From Tranzscheliella williamsii (taxonomy: Eukaryota > Basidiomycota > Ustilaginomycetes > Ustilaginales > Ustilaginaceae): a DNA stretch of 64,000 bases. The position numbers and the translations under genes were made by a program. Position 1 is the stretch's first letter. Each line of letters starts with the position of its first letter. Below the pieces are notes generated by a model. The model was not told where the DNA came from, made no database searches, and saw nothing but the letters and a program-made list of their open reading frames with translations. This document shows positions 21,901 through 32,700 of the stretch, in pieces. Where the stretch lies: the NCBI GenBank assembly GCA_023212725.1, contig JALBYF010000025.1:178094-242093 (forward strand), written 5' to 3'.

Positions 21901-22530
21901 CACGCCGACACGCTCCTGCCGCCATCCAACCGGATCAGCAGCCCCGCTGAACTGATGCCACCTATCGCTGTGGATCCGGATCATACAGCCGCGGCGACAA
22001 CAGAAACAGTGTTGAGTTCAGCTTCCCCCTTACGGCAACTGAAGGCCCAGGCGAGCGGTCAGGATGCCGCAGTCACCGTCCCTGCGGATCATACTCTCAC
22101 GAGCACGCAAGCCCCACAGGCAAAGGTCTTCCCAAAACCAAGCGTACAACCCATAGCGGCTGGACCGGCCGAGGCCAAGGAGATGGAGCACATAGTTCTA
22201 GGCGCTGTCGCTGAAGTGACGGATCCAACGTCGCTCGAATCGGTCGATCAAGGGCTCATTGTGGCATGGTTGCTCGGTGGCGATGAACCTGTCTTTACCG
22301 GTGCAGCCGCACAACCCCTAGAGACGACGTTTAGAGGCGCGGCGCCGAACGGCCTGGCTTCAGATCATGACTTCAAGACATTTGACGCCACCAGGGCCAG
22401 AGACAGCGACGTTTCGTCGCATCTGACGCACAAGGAGAGTATCGAAGAGGCTCGCTTGCCAGGTAGCAGTGTCGTCTCGCTGCAATCTGCCTACGGCGAT
22501 GCACGGGACGATCTGCGTGTAGATGATTAA
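18910..22530 (+). CDS. Large Ser-rich protein with N-terminal histone-fold-like region, hypothetical
   Basis: 1206 residues from the ATG at 18910 (A at -3); the open frame continues upstream only with non-ATG codons. The first ~230 residues are helical and not low-complexity. A segment at about 42-110 contains LNRLLDELLLLIL and, further on, AVLEAELELRSYLEG. The segment at about 168-225 contains PGVAIYITALLEFVAEHVL, then ERDN, then LRAAINEDELLSQL. The latter closely follows the helix 2 / loop / helix 3 pattern of histone H2A (YLAAVLEYLTAEIL ... LAIRNDEELNKLL). The remaining ~970 residues are Ser/Thr/Pro-rich and probably disordered, with a short helical patch near the middle of the C-terminal third (SHLQRRSAQAEMIQVLADLE). 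I do not recognise a named orthologue. Histone folds outside chromatin proteins also occur in ABTB-type proteins, so a chromatin role is not implied. Confidence 0.85.
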   Translation: MPSSNGHGLIAATDAPSYISARSANSFLSESRPTRIQAEALLVLNRLLDELLLLILSSAKSLATDRIKTDGMLKVLSNNQLAKDAVLEAELELRSYLEGKRAEGGKMPLGLLATSRLDGTEDFPVNSAYNALRIRCQYYSTLGECEDDSAGVDQNIMSSDGRPIATITPGVAIYITALLEFVAEHVLKNMARVIERDNSDEASLYDLRAAINEDELLSQLYNKMSIKVEIARRIEIYEGRRRKVNDDTTLKGIRSDARVVKPWQVPSDADFDEAAGGSAIFSSKRSSVQYPPRNEGAPMVKHGRAASSLGHTASTRDSFATGNTLASTTTATTVSSAAPSSSQSSSALPSDSIQGSNVGRRQSSDRGWSGVFGNMKRRNSFRQSSSHETSGGVGKTLSPPGTGITPSAQMDGAVDADDDFEALMMSGQTMKVSLTPNRLRTIEVAMQDAEAGKNTARRRPGTAGAATLRDDNFPQALRALDQDQQPSIRRTPSVRSRNNDTINSTDNSNGSINDTSISNGHVTPTSIPRPGSRGPLQATARAERRIAAPPPSSYRSPSPAVLNNVYAREGASSGYADEDPPLSAGSQRSFKRLQPRASETGKESASQDLVDLFKTTPPMAGAEQFSGNSPKAYELADADGSRKAGVGGRVRNLFGRKSNGSGTVPMSPRIPSSRSPRMDANSSWEGSRDTIVTSSPANSLDQARTAPSLNGATSYSNRPTTSTSSTSASEHGSFVPSGLGHKQLPGVTVTESPRPGSSARSIGGAPDRGTNATVATGAIDPKRASIPSRSPSLTRKIPTGHEDSTLGDTSAGSDTGVSRHSGVTSAYEEPRGTDAHASPTLRPRVVEEPPSRKVPWGYKRNSSSIGHATERNGSGTPTSDRRRSAGYQSSNGHGVLPVKSSLTASSDQDLHAQSSVAPNDEGSNAATGPRTPSAYSQQIFRRGSITQESSASTRTSMSHLQRRSAQAEMIQVLADLERRMRLCTSADECRALVRKAMHADTLLPPSNRISSPAELMPPIAVDPDHTAAATTETVLSSASPLRQLKAQASGQDAAVTVPADHTLTSTQAPQAKVFPKPSVQPIAAGPAEAKEMEHIVLGAVAEVTDPTSLESVDQGLIVAWLLGGDEPVFTGAAAQPLETTFRGAAPNGLASDHDFKTFDATRARDSDVSSHLTHKESIEEARLPGSSVVSLQSAYGDARDDLRVDD

Positions 22531-24120
22531 GCAGCAGACAGCTGTCAGCCACAAACTGGAAGGCACCGGCTGTAAGGCGGACATGTGTTATTAGATCTAG
22601 CAGCGACGAGGAAAGCTTGGCCCACGCCAAAGACCTCTCTTTTGTAGCGTGTTCCAGTTAGCACTTCCGTCGTACTCTCGCACGACCAATCTCTGTACAC
22701 AAGTATATTGAAACGCCCTCAGAGGAGGCCATCCTGCGTCTCTATTATCGTCAAGGGCACTGCCATGGTTATGAAAGTGACTCGACTGGCTAATGAACAG
22801 TTTGCTGAGAGTAGAGCTAACCTTATCGACTCTATCCGCTCAGAGACTGTTCGGCAAATAGGTCCTGGAGTAATTTCTTTCAGTTCTCCCCCACCAGGGG
22901 ATCGGCATGAGTACAGGCTTTGAGCATGATCTGCACGAAATGGACTCACATTCACATCAAGGTCTCTTTATAGAGTCGCCGAGCACTGTCGACTCTAACA
23001 CGGCCAGGAGTGCCGGTGTAGCGGTTTACGGTGTTGGGGGCAGCACTACCTGGCGTGCTCACTGCTTGCGTCCGCACTGGGCCGTGGCGGAATGCACACG
23101 CTCCTGCCGCGTGCAAGCGCAGAGGTGCAAAATGGTCAATTCCGTAGAGCTGGCCTCGTTGCCTGGAACAAGCGATAGGCACCATCTGCCGTGGTGTGGG
23201 CGGCGTGAGATTGACATTGCGAACCGTTGGAGTGGAAGCGCCAGCAGCTACCGCAGTGCAGCGCTGAATTTCCTCTTGCACGGCGGCAGCAGCTGCCAGC
23301 GGGCCTTGCTGTAGTCACTGCACATACTGGCTCACTAGAGCCTCTTTGGTGGTGGGACCAATTAGCCGCGGTACCGTGTATGTGGGTCTGAGCCTCTGCC
23401 GGCCCCTTGCTATGCTTTCGGTAGTAGCGACGTAAACATCCTGCTTATGAGTTTTTTTAGGGCGTTGTCGTGGTGGCTGGCATAGGGAGATGATGGTCGA
23501 CCCCACCGGCCGTCTTCATAGTACAAGAGCGGGCTGGTGCAACAAGCCTCATTAACGTGTTCACGCAGGGATGTGCGATGTCCGCACGGATAAGTCGTTT
23601 AAACACCTGCAATCGTGGTCGCCACCTGCGAGATTATGAAGAATTGTAAAGAGAGCAAAGTCCAGACCTAGCCACTCGAGAATGTCGCTACGGAGGCCTG
23701 GCCCTTCAATTGCCTGTGGAAGCATAGGCCGCTTCTGCCCTGCCTTCAAGACAAGGTCAAGCTCTCAGGAGGATGGCCAGGTGGGAGCGAAATTATATGG
23801 CAAGGCGAAAGGTGGCTTCAGCCCAAACCATCCCCACCCTTCGCGATCCGTGCACTGTGCTCAGTCCATACCTGCCAGCATCCTCTATACCTAGCTCGCG
23901 CCGTTATAAGAGCAAAACCATGGGCTCAAACGCATAGCTCTTGATTTGTGCACACTGGCAATGCTATAAAGCCTTAGCTGTCTCGATCGTCGCAGCCACG
24001 ATATCCGCTCTTTTCCTAAACGCCGCTCGATCATTTGCGCCCACAACACTCCATCAGGTTTCACGCTTCTTTTCCTGATCGTCAATACCAGCGCTGGCAC
24101 CAGGCTTCCCGTTGCCTGCC
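22531..24120. other. Intergenic with a possible degraded ORF
   Basis: About 1.6 kb between the histone-fold gene and the MFS permease gene. The only coding-like signal is the broken minus-strand frame at 22952-23515 described separately. The last ~250 bp are the permease promoter. Confidence 0.45.
22952..23515 (-). pseudogene. Possible degraded ORF, unrecognised
   Basis: On the minus strand one frame reads protein-like for about 185 codons, interrupted by a TGA at roughly 23315 and preceded by another TGA at about 23516. Before the internal stop it reads TKEALVSQYVQ, and directly after it LQQGPLAAAAAVQEEIQ, so the two halves appear to belong together. No ATG starts the upper half. The lower half ends at 22952. 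There is no recognisable domain; a decayed gag-like or host gene are both possible. Codon choice is less biased than in the real genes, so chance openness in GC-rich DNA remains a serious alternative. Confidence 0.2.
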
Positions 24121-25695
24121 ATGCCAACCAGCTTACCGTTGCCATCGCAGTTAGCAACAGACAGTGCTGATTCATTGGGTTCTACGGAGAAGCAAGAGCA
24201 GCCTCCCACTGGATCGCCATACAGTCATGCGATCATTTCCACGCTTCCATACAGCGCTGTCGCAACTGAGGGGCTCTACCAGCTCGACTCGAAGGCGGAA
24301 GCACGGCTGCGTCGGAAAATCGACTGGATGATCGTGCCCACCGTCGGCTGCCTCTACCTCTTCTGTTTCATCGACAGGTCCAACATCGGCAATGCCCGCC
24401 TCGCAGGGCTGGAGAAGGATCTGGGCATGGACCCCACATCTATCCAGTACAATATCTTACTCACGTCGTTTCACATTGCTTACACGCTTTTTGAGATCCC
24501 CTCTGCAACAATGACCAAGATCGTAGGCCCGGGTAAATGGATTCCTTTCATGGCTTTTTTGTTTGGTCTGCTAAGCATGGCCATGGCGTTTGTCCGCACC
24601 TATGGCTCAGCTATCGCGGTCCGCGCCCTACTCGGCGTCGCAGAGGCAGGCATGTTGCCTAGTATCGCGTATTACCTTAGTCGCTGGTATCGCAAGGACG
24701 AGCTGACGTTGCGAATCGGCTTCTATCTCGTCAGCGGCCCTTCGGCCGGAGCGTGCGGTGGAATCCTCGCATCGAGTCTATCGACAAGGATGAAGGGCAT
24801 GGGTGCCGTTCATCCTTGGGGTCAAATCTTTCTTGTCGAAGGCGTCATCACCATGGGCCTCGGTATCATCAGCTTCTTCACCCTGACCGGCACCATCCGC
24901 TCGGCCCGCTGGCTTTCCGAAGAGGAGAAAACGTTGGCAGAGGATCGATTGAAATCCGAAATGATCGGCCAGCCGGTCCTGGTTGACAAGGCCCGAAGGA
25001 CGATGGCATGGAAGGGCATGACCTCGACCACGTCACTGGTGTGCGGCCTCATGGCCTTGTGCCTTAACATCTGCGTCCATGGGCAGGCTGTTTTCCTGCC
25101 CACGGTGATACGTGAGCTCTACCCGTCGCCCCAATACTCTGTCATGCATCAGCAGCTGCTGACGGTTCCGCCCAACGTGGTGGGGGCGCTAGCCCTGCTG
25201 GGCGTCGCGTACTTGTCGAGCAAGTTGTGCATCCGCTCGCCGTTCATCGTTATCTGCGGCCTCATCATGTCCGCGGGCTATGCCGTGTTCCTGTGCAGCA
25301 AGGATCTGAACGTGCGCTATGCTAGCTCGTTCATTATTTGCATCGGCTCCTTCGGCCAGGCCTCGCTGCAGCCGTCCTATGTGGCGGCCAACACCAACAA
25401 CGACACGGAGCGCGCGGGTGCGATTGCCGTACTTATCTTCGCTGGCAACCTCGGTGGCATCATATCGACTTGGAGCTACCTGCCCAAGCATGCACCGGAC
25501 TACGTGCCCGGTTCTGCGCTCAACACTGCTGGCGGCGCCACCATCGCTCTCGCCGCCATTCTGCTCTTTTTATGGCAGCGCTGGGAGAACACATTGCGCG
25601 CCGCCGGGGCGCGCCACCACCGCCTGCGCGACAAGACCCCCGAGCAGATCGAGTTGCTCGGCTCAGATCACCCCGACTTCCGTCTCCGCTATTGA
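24121..25695 (+). CDS. MFS transporter of the anion:cation symporter family (Dal5/allantoate-permease type)
   Basis: 524 residues starting at the ATG at 24121. After a ~60-residue cytosolic N-terminus the first membrane helix leads into FIDRSNIGNARLAGLEKDLGM, the signature of fungal anion:cation symporters, a group that includes Dal5 (allantoate/ureidosuccinate), Tna1 (nicotinate) and related vitamin or carboxylate carriers. About twelve hydrophobic helices follow, with a charged central loop (SEEEKTLAEDRLKSE) between helices 6 and 7. The substrate cannot be told from sequence alone. It is intronless and convergent with the PHO89-like phosphate symporter, 256 bp apart. A plasma-membrane location is expected. 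The tail after the last helix is short and ends DHPDFRLRY. Confidence 0.9.
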   Translation: MPTSLPLPSQLATDSADSLGSTEKQEQPPTGSPYSHAIISTLPYSAVATEGLYQLDSKAEARLRRKIDWMIVPTVGCLYLFCFIDRSNIGNARLAGLEKDLGMDPTSIQYNILLTSFHIAYTLFEIPSATMTKIVGPGKWIPFMAFLFGLLSMAMAFVRTYGSAIAVRALLGVAEAGMLPSIAYYLSRWYRKDELTLRIGFYLVSGPSAGACGGILASSLSTRMKGMGAVHPWGQIFLVEGVITMGLGIISFFTLTGTIRSARWLSEEEKTLAEDRLKSEMIGQPVLVDKARRTMAWKGMTSTTSLVCGLMALCLNICVHGQAVFLPTVIRELYPSPQYSVMHQQLLTVPPNVVGALALLGVAYLSSKLCIRSPFIVICGLIMSAGYAVFLCSKDLNVRYASSFIICIGSFGQASLQPSYVAANTNNDTERAGAIAVLIFAGNLGGIISTWSYLPKHAPDYVPGSALNTAGGATIALAAILLFLWQRWENTLRAAGARHHRLRDKTPEQIELLGSDHPDFRLRY

Positions 25696-25951
25696 GCCCA
25701 CCCCCTTCGCCGCGCTGCAGCGTCACTCCCTCTTCCGCTGCGCCAAAGGCCGTGTGTTGCGTCGCACATGCGCGTCTTCGAACATGTTTCCCGCAGCGCT
25801 GCACAGACATACAGGCGTGCGCCATGACTGCGACAGCATCGTGTGATGCAAAAGAAGTCCTGGATACAGTACATACAAATAATGAGGGACCAGAACTTTT
25901 TTTATGTGACATGATGTTCCGGCCTGCTGTGGGGACGACGCGTAGAGACGT

Positions 25952-27879
25952 CTAGAGGATGGGGTTCGGAGTGAGCCAGCTGGGCGCGTTCAGGATGATG
26001 CCGAGGAGGCAACCGGAGATGAGGGCGGCGATGGGAAGGGTGAGGACCCAGGAGAAGAAGATCCAGCAGAGCATGCGCCAGTTCATGGCTCGCCAGTCGC
26101 CATTGCAGAGGCCGACAGCGAGGGTGGCGCCGGTGATGGACTGGGTGGAGGAGACGGGGAGGCCGAGGTAGGAGGCGACGATGACGGTGATGGAGGCGCC
26201 GAGTTCCATGGAGAAGCCACGGCTGGGACTGTGCATGGTCAGGCGGTTGCCGAGGACGGACATCAGCTTCCAGCCGTAGGTGGCGAGGCCGATGACGATG
26301 CCTGCGCCGCCGAAGACGAGGATCCAGGGGTGGACCTCCTCCTTCTCTTCCGGGAACCTCGAGCTGGACCACACTGCATAGACCACCGCGAATGGGCCGA
26401 CCGAGTTGGAGACGTCCGAGGCGCCGTGCGCAAACGAGGCGGTGCAGGCGGTCAAGACCTGCATGAAGCTGAAGAGGTGCTCGACCTTGTTGTCGTACTG
26501 CTCGGCGACCGCGTGCATCTGGCGCAGCTTGGCCTTCTGGCTATCCGACCCGTCGGCCTGCATCGCGTGAATGTCAGTCCGCATCCCCGCGCTCAGCGAG
26601 TACCACATCCAAGGCAGCATGTTGTACCGCACAATGGTCCACATATTCCAGGGCTCCAGCGCCGAGCCGTCAAACGTGCGGTACTTCGGCGGGTCTGGCC
26701 GGCCAGCGATCTTGGGCTTCTTGGTAGAGCCATCCAGGTCGGCTTCCACCTTGGCCAGCCTGGAGTTGTGCGCAGCATGGTCATCGCTCGAGTGGATCTC
26801 CTCCTTCACGTTGGTGTCTTGCAGCGCCTTGTGGTTGCCGGCGGTCTCGATGTCGTCCGACTGGGTCATATTGAGATGTTGGGCGGCGGCGGCGGGGGTG
26901 GCCGAGGTGGCATCCTCGTTGTCGTAGTCGTGCAGGCGGTAGTCGGGGACGGCGCTATCGGCGGTGACTGCGTCCTCGGGCGCAGGTCGGCGCCAGAGCA
27001 GCGGACCCATCAGCATGTGCCAAGGCTTGAGCGTGTAGTCGCCCTTGATAACCTTGGCGTGGACGTAGGGCAGCCAGAAGATAACGGAAAGCAGCGAGAC
27101 CACCGAGGCTGTTCCGAGCACGGCGGCGACCGTGGTGCCGGGCGGGAGCTCATCGAGGTTGAGCGAAGGCGAGCCCTTGACGATAATGGCAGTGGTCAGG
27201 ATCCCGGCGACGATGAAAAAGTAAATGGGTGCAGTGTAGAGGCCAACCATAACGGGGTTGCGGCTCTTCAGCACGCAAAACTTGGTGATCAGGTAGATGA
27301 TTGCGGCGAAGCCACCAGCGACGGCGGGTGCAATACCCCACGAGGCGAAGATCTGCGCGACGCCGTCCCAGCCCCACTTGACACCTTTGACGCCAGCAGC
27401 GGCGACGCCTACACCGATGACACTTCCGACCGTCGTGTGTGTCGTCGAAACGGGCATGGCATTGCGTGTGGCAATCGTCAACCAGGTCGCCGCACCGATA
27501 ATCGCGCAGGTGAACGCCAGCAGCACCACCGCCGCATTGCCCTGGAAGACCTCCAAATCAACGATGCCGTTCTTGATGGTCGACGCCACACGCGCTCCCA
27601 CGAGCACCGAACCGAGGAACTCGCAGAAACCGGCCGCCACCATAGCCTGACGAAAGGTCAGACTCTTGGACGACACCGAGGTGGCAAACGAGCTGTTGGC
27701 CAAACACGATAGATTCAAGCATGACCTCGAGGCGACAGTCAGCACAGCAGCTTGGCAAGGAGCCACACCAGAAAGTGCACTTACTTTGCGACATCATTGG
27801 CGCCGATACCGTAGGAGTTGATAAATGCACCAATCAGCGAAAAGGCGAAGAGGTAGTCATATTGGTGATATTTAGCCAT
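25952..27879 (-). CDS. PHO89: Na+/phosphate symporter, PiT family (PHO89-like), one intron
   Basis: Two exons: 27879-27785 (ATG at 27879, 31 codons plus two bases) and 27692-25952. The 92-nt intron (27784-27693) has donor GTAAGT and acceptor ACAG. Splicing restores the family signature GANDVANSFATS, which the intron splits at the second Asn; the product is 611 residues. The PiT repeat structure is clear: N-terminal helices with PVSTTHTTVGS, and C-terminal helices with ASFAHGASDVSNSVGP and PVSSTQSITGA, separated by a ~200-residue hydrophilic loop. Family members import inorganic phosphate with Na+ at the plasma membrane and are usually induced by phosphate starvation. The second copy of the signature reads GASDVSNS rather than GANDVANS. 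A CACGTG element lies about 440 bp upstream. Confidence 0.93.
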
Positions 27880-29747
27880 GACGAGCGAAGGAAGGCCAGG
27901 TTTGGCCAGCAGAGAAACTGGGTAAAGCGGAGGACGGGCAGCTGTTATGTTGATGGGGGCTGAGGATGTCGAGCTGATCTCCGCCTTATATTATTCCGCT
28001 AGGCCTTGCCACATGGTTATACAGTACATGTCTAGACCGAGGCGGTCGCGGGCGCCGAGGCGGCAGCTACAGCGGCAGGTTGTCGTCTTCTCACCAGCCA
28101 GTCGATGTCGTTACACCGAAAAAGCGAGCTTGCACACACAAGCGGGCGGGCGCAACGAAGAGCAACGGCAACATTTTTTAGCCACACCACTAACGGAAGT
28201 TCGGGTGCGCAGCGAACGTGGACAGTTTGCAGCTGCCCCCACCGAGAAAGGCGGGTAAGGTAGAGATGGGAGGGCCTTAAGCAAGGTTCTTGCAAAGGAA
28301 ACGGAGGCGAAGACCGCACGTGCGAAGCAGGAACGACGGCGATGAGCCGACTTGCACGATCAAGGCAAACCGACTTGGTAGGCCTCCCCACAGACCACTC
28401 GGCGGAGGACGGCTACTGGTCGGAGTCTGCTCGTCTGATACCGGGCAGCAGCGCTATTCTTCCCATAATTTGACTTTGTTATCACTTGCTCCAGAATCAT
28501 CCGCTGCAAGGAGCAACACGCGGCCTTTGCGACTTGGATGCCGGCAGTGATAGACAGACAGATTTGATAGCCAACGAAGGTCTCACAGCGCGAAACGTGG
28601 CCAGGTGAGTGGTAGAGCTGACAGCGACGTGAGAGGCGGTGCTGCCGTGTGGCCACTTATTGAAAGACGGATGGTTTGGCTAAGAGGGCATTCGCTCGAT
28701 CCCGGCACTAGTGGACTGTGGAGAACTAAAACGAGCAGAAAGACAAGGCGCTAGCCAACCCGCACAAGGTGTACTGCCAAGAAGACACAAGAATTGCTGT
28801 GGCGCTCGGTTCTGGAAGGTCGAGCGAGGCGGAGGAAGTTGAGGAAGAAAAGTGTCGACATGGCGCTGCTGCAAGGCCCTCTTGGCGCTGCAGCTTGCTT
28901 GCCAAGACAGACAGGTGGTAATTATAGCAAAGCAGGCGACTAATTCGGCAATATTCGAGCTGTCCTGCTCACGCGACTGATGCACTCACACTCATATCCG
29001 TTCCATGCATGCTCCATCGAAGAGGGCGTGTTCGCCTATTGGTTGCATCCGCACATGCCTGCTTCAGGCCAGGCAGGTAGGCAGAGCCATACTCTACACT
29101 GGCCTGCGAGTTCGGAACAGCGCAAAGACCGCCCTCATCGTCAACCTCAATTGCGGCATCCGCAGTCGGAGTGGGCAGGTTCATTTTTGTCGTTTGTTGT
29201 TACTTCAACCATGAAGACGCCGAGGCTTGGCACAGATTGACAGTCACACACATTTCGCGGCGAAAGTCGGAATTTTTCCACGGGCCAAATCCGTGAAGTC
29301 TTGGCTAACACACCACAAATTTGTACATCAGCAATCTTTCCCAACTGGGCTCGAGCGAGTACCACCCCTATTGGGGTCCCAGGGTGGTACTGAAAGGTCT
29401 TCTCGTTTGCGCGCACCTACCGTCAAGTTTTGAATCTGTAAGAAGGAATCAACAAGGAAAGCACGCCGTGCATTCAGTGACGGGGCATCTTTGTCGAAGT
29501 AACATACAAGCACTCTTCGAACACGGTCTAACATGCCGATGATGATGTCTCCCAGGCAAGTGGAGTTCACAGACTTGGAACGCGTCGCTCCTGCTCAGTA
29601 CGGATGCCGATCAGAACGCTCATCACGCACGATTGCTCAGATGGCTAAGATCGACTGAGCCTTCGTTCAGCTTCGTGGTTCCGTTTCGTCGTTGCTCCTT
29701 CTTCTCACCTCGCATTATCGCATTCGAGTCCCATCTGCGTTGCAGCC
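27880..29747. other. Divergent intergenic region between phosphate symporter and CAND1
   Basis: About 1.9 kb holding both promoters. It contains a CACGTG box at 28317-28322 and one copy of the GTCTAACATGC motif at 29526-29536, 212 bp before the CAND1 start codon. Small open frames are scattered on both strands but none looks coding. Confidence 0.5.
28317..28322. promoter_or_regulatory. CACGTG box upstream of PHO89-like gene
   Basis: The palindrome CACGTG (context CCGCACGTGCGAA) lies about 440 bp upstream of the symporter start codon. CACGTG is the core recognised by Pho4/NUC-1 type bHLH factors in the fungal phosphate response. About 16 such hexamers are expected by chance in 64 kb, so only the location makes it interesting. 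Confidence 0.3.
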
Positions 29748-32700
29748 ATGTCGTCCTCATGGGCGCACTCGGGCCTTCTCGCCCTGGTCGAAAAGATGAA
29801 GTCGCAAGACTCCGACTTTCGCTTCATGGCGCTCAACGATCTCATGGCCGAGCTTAGTAAGGAGTCCTTTATCCAGATGGACGACACCACCGAGTCCTCC
29901 ATCGTCCGTCACGTCCTGGAGCTCATGAAGGACCCCAACGGCGAAGTCAAGAACATGGCCGTACGCTGTCTTGGCATGCTTGTGCCACGCATTCGTGAAA
30001 AACAGATGCAATCCATTGTCGATCATCTCATAGACTACGTCTCTTCGAAGCACGAGGAGCTCCGTGACATCGCCTCTCTCGCGCTCAAAACTGTCACCAC
30101 GGAGATGCCCAACCGTCCCAACTTTGCCGTCACCGCCGTTAACAAACTTGCGCCCAAACTTATCCATCAGATCGCAGACCCCTCCTCTTCCCAAGAGCTT
30201 CTTATTGACTCGCTTGATATTCTCGCCGAGGTCATCGCCAAATTCGCTTCCTCCGTCAGCCAGCAACTGCAGCTCCAGAAATCAGCGCTGCAATCCATCG
30301 TCCCGGCCATGCGCCATTCCAGACCGGCGGTTCGCAAACGCGCCTTAACCGTCCTCGGCGCTCTAGGCTCCTGTGCCTCGTCCGAAAACTTTACCCATCT
30401 CTCGGTTCAGATCAGCAAAGATCTACAATCCGAGTCCGCCGAGTACCGCAAGACGGCAATACAGCTGGTGGCCATCTTCGCACGTACCTGTCCTAGGCGG
30501 CTCGGCCGGCGTCTACCCGAGTTCATGCCTCAGATCATCACCACTGCCGCTGACGAGGACGACGAGCTACGCGAGACGTGCCTTCATGCCACCGAAGCCA
30601 TTCTCCTACGCTGTCCCTCAGAGGTGACGCCGTTTGTCAATTCGGCCGTAGAGATCGCCATTGATAATATCAAACATGACCCCAATTATGCTGGCCTCGA
30701 AGACTCCGACGAGGAAATGGACGATACCAACGATGATGATGTCACGTATGATGGCGATGACGATCTGATCGATGAAGACTATTCGGACGATGATGACATG
30801 TCCTGGAAGGTGCGTCGAGCTTCGGCTAAAGTGCTCAACGCAGCCATCACAAGCCGGCCGGAATTGCTTGTTCAGCACGTGGAAACCCTGGCACCCATCC
30901 TCACCGCTCGCTTCTCTGAACGTGAAGAGAGTGTCCGCCTCGAGATTCTCGATACCTTTCTTGCTCTCCTTAAGCAGATGCAGCTATATGGAGGAGGTCC
31001 CCAAGCGACGGAAGTCATCGGTGCAAATGTCGCTGCTGGCGCTCTTAAGCGCAAACGCCAGGATATGGAATCTGAAGACCTAGAGCGCAGCCCGAGAGGC
31101 AAATTGCTGAGCCTTGTGCCTGCCATAGCCAAGGCCCTTCAGAAAGAGATCGTCTCCAAGTCCATTTCCACCCGTCACAAGGGCTTTGTCGTCCTGCGCG
31201 AGCTCGTCATCGTTTTGCATGGCGGTCTTGACGCTCACATTGGCTCTCTGCTTAGCCAAACGCAGAAATCTCTCCAAGGCGTAGAACCGACGAGCGGAAG
31301 TGGCGCCAATCTTAAAGCCGAGGTTCTGGGCTTCTTCCGCGTCCTCTTCTTGACGCATTCGGCAAAGAGTTTCGAAGACGAGCTACCCCAGCTTGTCCCC
31401 ATCCTCTCTGAATCCATCAAGGATAAGCTTCATCGAAACTGCACGGAGGCTTTTCTGACTTGCTCGCAACTGATTGCCGTTTTGCGGCCATTAGCCGGAG
31501 GCGTTCCCAAAATCAACCGCTACAAGCCCTACGTACTGCAAATTTATACAGCCACGGTAGCGAGACTCAACCGCCTCGATTCCGATCAGGAAATCAAGGA
31601 GCGCGGCATCGCCTGCCTTGGAGTTCTCCTGTCTCATGCGGGAGATGATCTGGTTGAACAACACGCCGAATGCTTTACCCTTCTGATGAACAGGCTTAAG
31701 AATGAAGTGACCCGCTACGCAACTGTCAAGGTTGTCGCACAAATTGCCAGCTCACCTGTTTGCACTGGCAGCGAGTACGAGGCCTTCCTCCAGAGCTGCA
31801 TCGCAGAAGTAGCCACCCTGCTGCGCAAGTCAAACCGCCTTTTAAAGCTCGCCGCTTTCGACTGCTTGGTGACTTCGTTGTCGCGCACCTCCGCTAAGCT
31901 CAGTATTGAATCCTCCAACTCCATCTTGGCCGAAGTACAGCCGTTGCTAAACCAGAACATGGACATGAATCTACTGCCGCTCATATTAAAGAGCGTCAAC
32001 CTGATCTTGCGTAATGACCCCTCAACGCGTGAGGCGGTGCAAGAGTCTATCCTGCCGCAGACGTACTCGGTCATCCGCCTGCCTCTCGCTCAGGGTCCTG
32101 CGATGAACTCCCTGCTCGAGTTTTTCAAGACGTATGTGGGCGCCAGCCCGTCTGCCGCCGCACAGACGGTTGACGACCTTTTTGCTGCTCTCGAAACTGC
32201 CAAGTCGACCGTCAGCGGCACACACGTGTACTCTACCGTCGCCCGTTGCATTGGCGCCATTGCCACCATATCTGAAGAGGCGTCTACTGAGGTCGCTAAC
32301 AGGGCCACCAAGACACTTGAAACGAATAGTGCAAGGGATACCGACACCTATTTCTCGCTCCTCCTCCTTGGCGAGCTTGGCCGTTTCAACGACTTGTCGG
32401 TTCGAAAAGGTCTCTTTGAACGCTTGCTGCAACTATACAGTGCGGATTCGGAGGAGGTCAGAATGGCGGCGGCTTTCGCTGTCGGCAACATGGCTGTAGG
32501 TGCCGTGACCGTCGTCTTGCCTGTCATCGAGAAACACATTCAATCTCCGGTTGATGGCAAGGACTCAAAGCCATTGCTTTCGCTACACGCTCTGAAGGAG
32601 CTCATCACCCATGGGTCAGAGCAACAGCTGGTTCTAGTTGCAAAACAGATCTGGCCCGTGCTGTTCGATGCCTGCGACACGAAGGAGGAAAGCGTCAGAA

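Noticed and set aside
26231..27712. 493-codon open frame antisense to PHO89
   Set aside because: It mirrors the biased codons of the phosphate symporter. The product is Arg/His/Gly/Asp-rich without domain features.
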